Shown piece after piece: positions 8,438 through 16,665 of a stretch of DNA of 32,140 nt. The notes under the pieces are model-generated. The model did no database searches. It saw only the letters and a list, made by a program, of their open reading frames with translations, and was not told the DNA's origin. Every line of letters begins with the position of its first letter. Position 1 is the first letter of the stretch. The stretch spans positions 1 through 32,140 of the forward strand of contig JAAYRV010000046.1 of the NCBI GenBank assembly GCA_012518595.1, read 5' to 3'. Made by a program: the position numbers and the translations under genes. Origin of the DNA: Bacillota bacterium. Lineage in GTDB: Bacteria; Bacillota; SHA-98; UBA4971.

Positions 8438-10171
8438 TTGGCTAACGCCGGCATTGCGGCGATTTTCCGTGAATTCGCAGAGTTTTTGGAGCTTAAGGGT
8501 GAAAACCCATTTAAGATAAGAGCCTACAGACGAGCTGCGGACATTCTGGAAGACCTCAATGAAGATGCTGCCGAGCTCGCCAGGGAAGGGCAGCTGAAGA
8601 ACATCCAAGGGATAGGCAAGGCCATGGAAGAGAAAACTCGGGAGATTGCGGACACCGGGACTCTTGAGGCGCTGGAGGACTTAAGAGCTGAGTATCCTCC
8701 CGGCGTGATGGACATGATGAGAAGGGTTCCCGGAATAGGGCCAAAGACGGCATCATTGGTATTCCGCCGGCTCGGAGTGGCCGGTATTGACCAACTGGAA
8801 GAAGCCGCCCGGTCAGGAAAGTTGAGGACGCTCCCGGGTATGGGGCAAAAGTCCGAGGAAAACATACTGATAGCTATAGAAAAACTAAAAAAAGAAGATA
8901 TGACTCGCATCCCTCTTGTGATAGCGGATAGGCTTTGTGCGAGCCTAATTAATTTCATAAGTTCTCACGTAGGGCCGAGTGAGATATCTGCGGCAGGCAG
9001 CGTAAGAAGACGCAAAGAAACCTGTGGTGACGTAGATGTGGTCCTGGGGATCGACGATTCATCCCGCATTTCAGATCTTATAAGGTCATGGAGTGGGTTC
9101 CTTTCCATGAACTCTTCCAATGAAGACAGGGTCGTGTTTACCGCCGGCGGTGATGTGGAGGTGGATATCTCCATTGTGAAGCCGGAGGAGTTTCCATTTG
9201 CGCTTTTGTCGACAACCGGTTCAAAGTTGCACTATAACGGTCTTAAGTCTATTGCAAGTAGACTAGGGCTGAAACTGACAAGACACGGTCTTTTCCGTGA
9301 AAAAGGTGAAAGCTTGGATGCGGGAGATGAGGCAGACATATACGAAGCCCTGGGGATGGAGTATATCCCGCCCGAGCTGCGTGAGATGACAGGTGAAATC
9401 GAGGTTGCATTAGAGCGGCGCTTGCCTCGGCTTTTGGTTGCCGAAGACATCCGCGGGGACCTTCATATGCACACAAATTGGAGTGACGGCACGGAGTCTG
9501 TTGAGTCTATGGTTGAGGCTGCTCAAGCCTTAGGATATGAATATGTTGCAATCACGGATCATTCAAAATCCCTGAAGGTTGCGAGAGGACTCTCGGAAAC
9601 GAGGCTTTTCAAGCAGTTGGAGATTTTGAGACGGCTTCGGGACAGATTTCCCGGAATCCATGTGCTATCCGGAATTGAGTTGGAGATTCTAAAAGACGGC
9701 AATCTCGATTACCCTGATACCGTCTTGTCTCATCTTGACATAGTCGTAGCGTCTGTGCACTCTGCCTTCGGGCAGCCTGAAGACGTTATGACCAGTCGTA
9801 TAGTTAAGGCAATTCAAAGTGGAAGCGTAGACATAATTGCTCATCCTACAGGGCGGGTGCTTGGCAGGCGCTTAGGTTATGACGTAGATATGGATACTGT
9901 CATACAGGAAGCAGCCAGGCACAATGTAGCCTTGGAGATTAACGCGTACCCTGAAAGAATGGACTTGGACTCTGTGTGGGCGCGAAAGGCAGCGGAAGCC
10001 GGCGCTTACATCGTCATCAACACAGACTCTCATAATACGAATGAGCTTCGTTTCATGTCATACGGCCTGGATGTCGCAAGACGCGCATGGCTTGAACAGT
10101 CCCACGTGATTAACACTTGGCCTCTGTCAAAGCTCCAAGCTTGGCTCAAGAGACGTCGCATGAGAGTCTGA
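8438..10171 (+). CDS. polX: DNA polymerase/3'-5' exonuclease PolX (Pol X + PHP domains), TTG start
   Basis: HhH motifs (NIQGIGKAMEEK, VPGIGPKTA), GSVRRRKETCGDVDVVL, PHP motif DLHMHTNWSDGTESVESMVEAA and ITDHSKSLKVARGL. Confidence 0.96.
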   Translation: MANAGIAAIFREFAEFLELKGENPFKIRAYRRAADILEDLNEDAAELAREGQLKNIQGIGKAMEEKTREIADTGTLEALEDLRAEYPPGVMDMMRRVPGIGPKTASLVFRRLGVAGIDQLEEAARSGKLRTLPGMGQKSEENILIAIEKLKKEDMTRIPLVIADRLCASLINFISSHVGPSEISAAGSVRRRKETCGDVDVVLGIDDSSRISDLIRSWSGFLSMNSSNEDRVVFTAGGDVEVDISIVKPEEFPFALLSTTGSKLHYNGLKSIASRLGLKLTRHGLFREKGESLDAGDEADIYEALGMEYIPPELREMTGEIEVALERRLPRLLVAEDIRGDLHMHTNWSDGTESVESMVEAAQALGYEYVAITDHSKSLKVARGLSETRLFKQLEILRRLRDRFPGIHVLSGIELEILKDGNLDYPDTVLSHLDIVVASVHSAFGQPEDVMTSRIVKAIQSGSVDIIAHPTGRVLGRRLGYDVDMDTVIQEAARHNVALEINAYPERMDLDSVWARKAAEAGAYIVINTDSHNTNELRFMSYGLDVARRAWLEQSHVINTWPLSKLQAWLKRRRMRV

Positions 10172-10215
10172 CTTCATACGGACTTCTTTCTATTCCCTCG
10201 AGAATCACACATGCA

Positions 10216-10245
10216 GAATACATGTCTGAGATTGCACTCATACTA
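10216..10245 (+). promoter_or_regulatory. candidate sigma-G (forespore) promoter GAATA-N18-CATACTA
   Basis: GAATA 10216-10220, exactly 18 nt, CATACTA 10239-10245; matches published GnATR-N18-CATnnTA style consensus; ~50 nt upstream of the DUF421 gene. Confidence 0.45.
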
Positions 10246-10296
10246 CAATCAAGAAGCACCGACGCCTGAAAAGTAAGGGCGAAGGGGTGTTTATAG

Positions 10297-11001
10297 ATGC
10301 TTTCCACTGTACTCAAAACAGTATTTATGTATACATTCGTGCTCTTTGTCACGAGGGTGATGGGGAAGAGGGAAATCGGGCAACTGTCCCCCTTTGACCT
10401 TGTTGTGGCTATCATGATTGCGGATCTTGCAGCTATGCCGCTGGAGGAGAAGTCAATCCACATACATGATGCGATCGTTCCCATTGCTGTATTGGCCATT
10501 GCTGAGGTGCTGTTCGCATTTTTGACACTAAGGAGCGAAAAGGCCAGATCTTTAATCAGCGGGAAATCTTCTATTGTTGTGAGAGACGGGAAAATATTAG
10601 AAGGCGCGTTAAGGGAACTCCGTTATAACATAGATGACCTATTATCAGGGTTACGTGAGAAAGACGTATCCAATATCCAAGATGTGGAGTTTGCGATCCT
10701 GGAAGGGTCAGGCAGATTAAGCGTGATTTTGAAATCTCAAGCAAGGCCCGTGACCCCCAGGGATCTTGGAATCACAACTTCATATGAAGGCTTGCCTTAT
10801 CCCCTTGTTACAGACGGAGAGGTAAAGTACAAGTACCTGGACCAGCTCGGGCTTACCATAGCGTGGCTTAAGGAAGAACTCCGAAAAAAGGGTGTAAAGG
10901 ACCCTGCTGACGTGTTGCTTGCAAGTCTGGACACATCCGGGGAACTCTATGTTGTGAAGAAAGAAAGCGCTGAACTCCGTGATCTGAAAACTAAGGAATA
11001 A
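10297..11001 (+). CDS. DUF421 domain-containing (YetF-like) membrane protein
   Basis: FVTRVMGKREIGQLSPFDLVVAIMIADLAAMPLEEKSI and later GKILEGALRELRYNIDDLLSGLREKDVSNIQDVEFAILEGSGRLSVI are hallmark DUF421 blocks. Confidence 0.92.
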   Translation: MLSTVLKTVFMYTFVLFVTRVMGKREIGQLSPFDLVVAIMIADLAAMPLEEKSIHIHDAIVPIAVLAIAEVLFAFLTLRSEKARSLISGKSSIVVRDGKILEGALRELRYNIDDLLSGLREKDVSNIQDVEFAILEGSGRLSVILKSQARPVTPRDLGITTSYEGLPYPLVTDGEVKYKYLDQLGLTIAWLKEELRKKGVKDPADVLLASLDTSGELYVVKKESAELRDLKTKE

Positions 11002-11016
11002 GGTGGGACCTTCACT

Positions 11017-11607
11017 ATGGAGCTTTCAAAGGAATTCCGCGAGCGGTTCATCAAGACTCTCCAAGGCAGAGACTATGTTCTTTACGGAGGTCTTCTGGAG
11101 CTTGCGAGACAGCGTGGCTTGAAGCGCATCAGCACTAAGGTCATTCAGATCCCTTCTATGGATAACGGGATGTACGGTGTGGTAGAGGCTGAAATTGAGA
11201 CTGAAGACGGGTTGTTTACGGAAGTAGGGGATGCGTCACCTGATAGCGTAAATCGAGCGATACAGCCTCACCTCTTGAGAATGGCTGCGACACGAGCGAA
11301 GGCTCGAGCCATGCGAGACGCTGTGGGTATAGATATGGTGGCCCTGGAGGAACTTGGGGATACGCTTCTTTCAGATGAAACAACTGTACCTGATAATCCC
11401 GAGGATCTGATTCTCACCTTTGGCAAGTACGTCCGAAAATCCCTTGGACAGGTAGTAAGGCAGGATCCCGGATATGTGGCTTGGCTTGCAGAAAATGCCA
11501 GGGATGAAGGTGTGAAGCAGGCTGCCCGGAACGTCCTGGAGCAGCAAGCTCAAGTGGAACCAGGCGACTTTCCCGAGGTTCGTATTGAGAGGCCGCCTGC
11601 TCATTAG
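11017..11607 (+). CDS. uncharacterised protein; possible Rad52-like single-strand annealing core plus ExoX-C-like tail
   Basis: VVEAEIETEDGLFTEVGDASPDSVNRAIQPHLLRMAATRAKARAMRDAVGI resembles Rad52/SSAP pattern; LTFGKYVRKSLGQVVRQDPGYVAWLAENA resembles the FGKYxGxxLxxVxxxDPxYxxWL ExoX-like C-terminal motif. Confidence 0.5.
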   Translation: MELSKEFRERFIKTLQGRDYVLYGGLLELARQRGLKRISTKVIQIPSMDNGMYGVVEAEIETEDGLFTEVGDASPDSVNRAIQPHLLRMAATRAKARAMRDAVGIDMVALEELGDTLLSDETTVPDNPEDLILTFGKYVRKSLGQVVRQDPGYVAWLAENARDEGVKQAARNVLEQQAQVEPGDFPEVRIERPPAH

Positions 11608-11631
11608 AACCTGTTCTCAAAGTCCCCGTAA

Positions 11632-11640
11632 TGTTATAAT
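11632..11640 (+). promoter_or_regulatory. extended -10 promoter element TGTTATAAT upstream of mutS2
   Basis: TGnTATAAT; no strong -35. Confidence 0.5.
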
Positions 11641-11690
11641 GATCCCTGACAGCTGAGGAAAGCCCAGCGCATGTCAGGGGGTTTATCAAT

Positions 11691-14102
11691 TTGGACGAAA
11701 GGTCAATTCGCGTACTGGAATTTCACAAGATAAAAGAGCGTCTGGAGGCGTGTTGCGCAACGAACCTGGGAAAGGAACTTGCACACAGCCTTCGGCCGGT
11801 AACCGAGGCGTACGAGGTTAAGAGGAGACAGAGAGAGACTACTGAAGGCAGGGCAATCTTATCTGCAGGCAGTGCCGTATCCCTTGGAGGAGTCCGTGAT
11901 ATCCGCACTATTGTGGAGCGGGCTGTCATCGGGGGAACTCTTACGCCCGAGGAGCTCCTTGACGTGTCATCGACACTTAGCGCGGCTATGAGACTTAGAA
12001 AATTCATCAAAGAGCTGGACTCGGATTTTGAGATCCTCAGGGAATATGCTGAACGGATTGTCCCGCAACCTGATATTGTCAGGGAAGTTGAACGATGTAT
12101 TGACGAGTATGGCAATGTGGTAGATCACGCCAGTTCCGAACTGGCCAGGGTAAGATCGCAGATACGGACAGCAAACAACAGGATTCGTGAGAAGCTTGAT
12201 TCTATAATCAAATCACAGGAGTTCCATCGCCACCTCCAGGAGTCCATTATTACCCTGCGTTCAGGGAGATTTGTGGTTCCTGTAAAGCAGGAGTCGCGAG
12301 CGTCTGTGCCAGGGATAGTCCATGACAGATCTCAAAGCGGCCAAACTCTCTTTATCGAACCCATGCCTATAGTAGATCTTAACAACGAGCTGACACAACT
12401 TGCCGGCAAAGAGAAGGAAGAAGTCGAGAAAATTTTGAGGGCGCTGTCTTCCGGAGTGAGTGGGGCAAGCCCTGAGATCCTTGATACAGTGAGCGCGCTT
12501 GGCGCCATAGATTTTGCTTTGGCCAAGGGCAGGCTCAGTCTTGACATGAAGGCTCAGGAACCTGATGTGAACAGCCGGGGATATCTTAAGATCCGTGAAG
12601 GCAGGCATCCGCTTCTTAGAGGTGACGTTGTCCCTATCGATGTGGAACTTGGGAAGGATTTTAGAACATTAGTGGTAACCGGGCCGAATACAGGGGGCAA
12701 AACCGTCACTCTAAAGACCATAGGGCTTTTCGCGCTTATGACTTTGGCCGGGTTGCACCTTCCGGCTTTATCCGGGACTCAAATGCCTGTATTTTCCCAG
12801 GTTTTCGCTGATATCGGCGATGAACAGAGCATTGAACAAAGCTTGTCCACATTCTCATCGCATATGACTCACATAGTTAAGATCCTGCAGCAGGTGGACT
12901 TGCGCTCCCTGGTTCTCCTGGATGAACTCGGTGCAGGCACTGATCCTCAGGAAGGGGCAGCCCTTGGTGTAGCAATCTTGAAATACCTGCATGAGCGGGG
13001 CGCTTCCACTGTGGTCACTACCCACCTTAGTGAGCTAAAAACATTCGCTTATGAATACGAAGGCGTAGAAAACGCGTCATGTGAATTTGATGTTGAAACG
13101 CTGAAGCCCACGTACCGCTTGATTATGGGCCTGCCTGGAGGCTCTTGCGCGCTTGCTGTCGCGTCCAGGCTTGGGTTGCCTGAAGAGGTAATCACTGTTG
13201 CCCGGAGCCATCTTGGGGAAGATAGGATTCAGGTGGATTCGATCATAGCCGAAATGGAGCGAACCATGCGGGATCTGGAATCGCAAAGAGCGGAAGCTGA
13301 GAGGGCCAGGGAAGATGCGGAAAGACTGAGACAACAACAAGAAAGTGCAATCAAACAGATTGAAGAGAAGAGACTTGAGGTCTTAAGAAAGGCAAAGGAT
13401 GAGGCTGACAGCATGTTAGCGCAGGCAAGAGGTGACATAGCAGTAATCATCAAACGTCTGCGCGAAGGATCCCGGCTGCAAAGGAGTGTCATTGATGACG
13501 AAGCGCGAAAGGCCAGGGAGGCTCTGAAGGACGTATCTGACAGAGCGCTTTCCATCGAAGAGGAATTACCCGGTAGAGACATGGCAGGGGTAGCGACAGA
13601 CAGCCTGAGACCTTTGAAGCCTTATGAAGCGGAGGCAGGCGTTGAGGTTTTTGTGGGGAGACTGGGTCAAATAGGGCAAGTTAATTGGGTATCAGGTGAA
13701 GGTGATGATGTAGAAGTTCAGGTAGGCAGTATGAAAGTTCTTGTGCCGGTTGAAGATTTGTTCGTACAGGAAGACGGCGACGATTCTCCAAAGAAGCCTT
13801 CTCATAAAGGACAAGTCTATCTTTCACCGATTACCCGGGAAAAAGCCCTGGTTGTTTCTACAGAGCTGGATGTACGCGGGCATACCGTGGACGAAGCCAT
13901 AGCTGAAGTGGATAAGTACTTAGACGATGCTTGTCTTGCGGGATTATCAAGGGTAACGATTATTCACGGCAAGGGGACAGGCGCTCTGAAGCAAGCAGTG
14001 CGTAAGTTTTTGAAGGAACATTCTCATGTAGACGCAGCCTTGCCCGGAGGACTGTCTGAAGGCGGTGACGGAGTAACCATAGTCTCAGTGCGTGGAATGT
14101 AG
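11691..14102 (+). CDS. mutS2: endonuclease MutS2 (TTG start), with C-terminal Smr domain
   Basis: Walker A VVTGPNTGGKTVTLKT, LVLLDELGAGTDPQEGAALG, STVVTTHLSELK; Smr domain ELDVRGHTVDEAIAEVDKYLDDACLAGLSRVTIIHGKGTGALKQAV. Confidence 0.98.
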   Translation: MDERSIRVLEFHKIKERLEACCATNLGKELAHSLRPVTEAYEVKRRQRETTEGRAILSAGSAVSLGGVRDIRTIVERAVIGGTLTPEELLDVSSTLSAAMRLRKFIKELDSDFEILREYAERIVPQPDIVREVERCIDEYGNVVDHASSELARVRSQIRTANNRIREKLDSIIKSQEFHRHLQESIITLRSGRFVVPVKQESRASVPGIVHDRSQSGQTLFIEPMPIVDLNNELTQLAGKEKEEVEKILRALSSGVSGASPEILDTVSALGAIDFALAKGRLSLDMKAQEPDVNSRGYLKIREGRHPLLRGDVVPIDVELGKDFRTLVVTGPNTGGKTVTLKTIGLFALMTLAGLHLPALSGTQMPVFSQVFADIGDEQSIEQSLSTFSSHMTHIVKILQQVDLRSLVLLDELGAGTDPQEGAALGVAILKYLHERGASTVVTTHLSELKTFAYEYEGVENASCEFDVETLKPTYRLIMGLPGGSCALAVASRLGLPEEVITVARSHLGEDRIQVDSIIAEMERTMRDLESQRAEAERAREDAERLRQQQESAIKQIEEKRLEVLRKAKDEADSMLAQARGDIAVIIKRLREGSRLQRSVIDDEARKAREALKDVSDRALSIEEELPGRDMAGVATDSLRPLKPYEAEAGVEVFVGRLGQIGQVNWVSGEGDDVEVQVGSMKVLVPVEDLFVQEDGDDSPKKPSHKGQVYLSPITREKALVVSTELDVRGHTVDEAIAEVDKYLDDACLAGLSRVTIIHGKGTGALKQAVRKFLKEHSHVDAALPGGLSEGGDGVTIVSVRGM

Positions 14103-14219
14103 CAGGTATGCAGTCCCCGAGTGCAACACCGGCCTTAGAAAACGTACATACCTTGCGGGGCCACCCTGTACAGTACGTACACTTTCTGGAACCGGCGACC
14201 ACTTATGGTGGTGATCTAC

Positions 14220-16475
14220 TTAGTTGGGGTTATCTTCGTATGAAAACGATGAGTCTTCAGGCTCCAAAGATTCTTGTGAACGGGCGCTATGGGAATCCGT
14301 TGTCCACCAGGTATGCACTTGACATGTTACCCGTGGAATTGACTGCCCTTGCGCAATCGTCCCGTCATGGAGGATCCTAAGGCCGTTAGACGCCAAGTAC
14401 CTGCGCCTTTCAACTTGATCAGGAGGGCAATATCTGCCTGCAAGCTGTCCTGATTCAGCGCAGACATCCACCTCTTGGATTCGCGTGTGTAAATAGCAGA
14501 GCTGCCTGGGTTCAGTACCTTCAACGAAAACTTCCGTTGTTGTGTTAGGACATGATTCACCTGCGAGCATACCTGATTCGGTGCAGATCTTGGAGAAAAC
14601 AACACCGCTTGGCACAGGGAATTCACTTACGGGCATGTCTTTGAGGGCTTCTTTCATATATGCTCCCCAGATTGCTGCTGCTTTACCGCTTCCGATTCTG
14701 GTCCCCCCGTAAATCATGGGCTTTTGCTGAACATCATTGCCTATCCAGATGCAGGTTACAAGTTCAGGAGTGAACCCCACAAACCAGGCGTTTGTATATT
14801 CCGTAGTTGTGCCTGTCTTTCCTGCTGCCGGTCTGCCTATATTCGCTGACTTCCCTGTCCCCCGTGTAATGACTCCTCGAAGCATATCAGTGACTACGTA
14901 AGCAGTCTGTTCGTCCAGCGCCACCTGTCTCTTGGGAGTATTTCGTTCCAGCACATTGCCGTTTGCGTCTTCGACTCTGAGTATCGCTACAGGTTCAGCC
15001 TTAATGCCCTGATTAGCGAAAACAGCATAGGCTGTCGCCATCTCCAAAGGAGTTACACCACGGGTCAGTCCTCCAAGCACAAGAGAGAGATTCATGTCAT
15101 TAAGGCGTCCTGATTCCACGAGACTCGTTATCCCCAAGGATTTTGCCATCTTGATTGCATTGGATGTTCCGATTTGATCCAAGAGCTTCACAGACGGGAC
15201 ATTAATGGAATCTTCAAGGGCTTGACGAGCGGTCACCGGGCCGCGAAACTTCTTATCGTTGTTTACCGGCGCCCACGGTTCGGCTTGTCCGGGGATGACA
15301 TACTCCACAGGTGAATCATCCAGTATAGTTGCAGGAGTATAGCCGGCTTGGAGTGCAGCAGTATACACAAAAGGCTTAAAAGCGGAGCCCGGCTGTCTAT
15401 AGGACATAACAGCTCTGTTAAACTCATCCTCACCTCTACCGCCTACCATTGCCCTGATATAGCCTTCCCGCGTATCCAGAACTACCATGGCTGCTTGGGG
15501 CTGGGTAAGTCCTTTTGAATCCTTACCTCCATCAGGCAGGTTGGAAAGGAGTATCTGGTTGGCCAGATTCTGAAGCCTAAGGTCGAGAGTTGTGTAAACC
15601 TTTAGGCCACCTTTGTATACTGTCTCATGCCCATACTTTGATACCAGGTAATCCCGGATATAATCAACAAAATAGGGCGCTATTTGCTTAGAAGGCCTGG
15701 GCTCGATTACACCAAGAGGGGCTTCCATGGCAGATTGGGCTTCATCTTCTGATATGTATCCGAGAAGCGCCATACGTTTTAGCACAACCGACCGGCGCGT
15801 CTTGGCGGATTCCGGGTGTTGTGTCGGCGAGTAGATGTATGCATTGCGTAGAATACCCCCGAGAAGCGCTGATTCAGGCAGGTTCAGGTAGCGAACGCTT
15901 TTGCCGAAATATCCTTGAGATGCAGCTTCCACTCCGTAGACTGCTTGACCGGGAAAGAAATAGACTTCGTTCAGATATAGTTCGAGGATTTGGTCTTTTG
16001 TATAAGTACGTTCCAATTGGATAGCGTACAGCAGTTCTTGAAGTTTTCTTGTCCATGTTCTTTCATGGGTAAGGAAGGCATTCTTTGCAAGTTGCTGGGT
16101 GATAGTGCTTCCGCCTTGTACGATTTTTCCTTCACGGATATCTACGAGGGCAGCCCTGATTATCCCCATAAAGTCCACACCGTGATGATCACGGAATTTC
16201 CAATCTTCAACTGCAATGACTGCATCTTGCAACTCTTTCGGGATTTCAGAGAGGGGTACCCATACTCGATTCTCAATGTATAGTCGGGAAATGAGTTTGT
16301 TATTTACGTCATATATTCTAGTGGCTTCAATCGGCCTGTACTCGAAATCTTCCAGCGCGGGCATACTCTTTAGCGCTGCTGAGATCACACCGATTAGGAC
16401 TCCGGATCCGATGCACAGCAAGAAGATAAGCCCGATAGCCAGGATGGACAGAATACGGCCACTACCTTTCGACAT
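14220..16475 (-). CDS. class A penicillin-binding protein (PBP1A family)
   Basis: Transglycosylase EDWKFRDHHGVD, GGSTITQQLAKN; transpeptidase SAFKPFVY, KTGTT. Start set at MSKGSGRIL (16475) with upstream GAGAGG; the track start 16559 lies upstream of the promoter -10. Confidence 0.95.
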   Translation of the reverse strand: MSKGSGRILSILAIGLIFLLCIGSGVLIGVISAALKSMPALEDFEYRPIEATRIYDVNNKLISRLYIENRVWVPLSEIPKELQDAVIAVEDWKFRDHHGVDFMGIIRAALVDIREGKIVQGGSTITQQLAKNAFLTHERTWTRKLQELLYAIQLERTYTKDQILELYLNEVYFFPGQAVYGVEAASQGYFGKSVRYLNLPESALLGGILRNAYIYSPTQHPESAKTRRSVVLKRMALLGYISEDEAQSAMEAPLGVIEPRPSKQIAPYFVDYIRDYLVSKYGHETVYKGGLKVYTTLDLRLQNLANQILLSNLPDGGKDSKGLTQPQAAMVVLDTREGYIRAMVGGRGEDEFNRAVMSYRQPGSAFKPFVYTAALQAGYTPATILDDSPVEYVIPGQAEPWAPVNNDKKFRGPVTARQALEDSINVPSVKLLDQIGTSNAIKMAKSLGITSLVESGRLNDMNLSLVLGGLTRGVTPLEMATAYAVFANQGIKAEPVAILRVEDANGNVLERNTPKRQVALDEQTAYVVTDMLRGVITRGTGKSANIGRPAAGKTGTTTEYTNAWFVGFTPELVTCIWIGNDVQQKPMIYGGTRIGSGKAAAIWGAYMKEALKDMPVSEFPVPSGVVFSKICTESGMLAGESCPNTTTEVFVEGTEPRQLCYLHTRIQEVDVCAESGQLAGRYCPPDQVERRRYLASNGLRILHDGTIAQGQSIPRVTCQVHTWWTTDSHSARSQESLEPEDSSFSYEDNPN

Positions 16476-16540
16476 CTGCGATGCCTCTCTTTCAAGTTTA
16501 GCGTTTCCTTTTGAGCTGTCTACCCAACTATTAGAGTTAA

Positions 16541-16579
16541 TTATAACACAGTGGTCCATGTTTGCGTCAACACAGTGGT
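16541..16579 (-). promoter_or_regulatory. PBP promoter region: TTGACG-N19-TATAAT with extended -10, overlapped by two AACACAGTGGT direct repeats
   Basis: Minus strand ...CCACTGTGTTGACGCAAACATGGACCACTGTGTTATAAT...; repeats (plus-strand form AACACAGTGGT) at 16545-16555 and 16569-16579. Confidence 0.5.
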
Positions 16580-16665
16580 GCTGCTGTGATCTGAGTCAAG
16601 TTCCGGTGGGCAGAAGTTCACCTGTTATTCCTATGTCTCAAGGATAATCCGCAAGGCGCCGCTTA

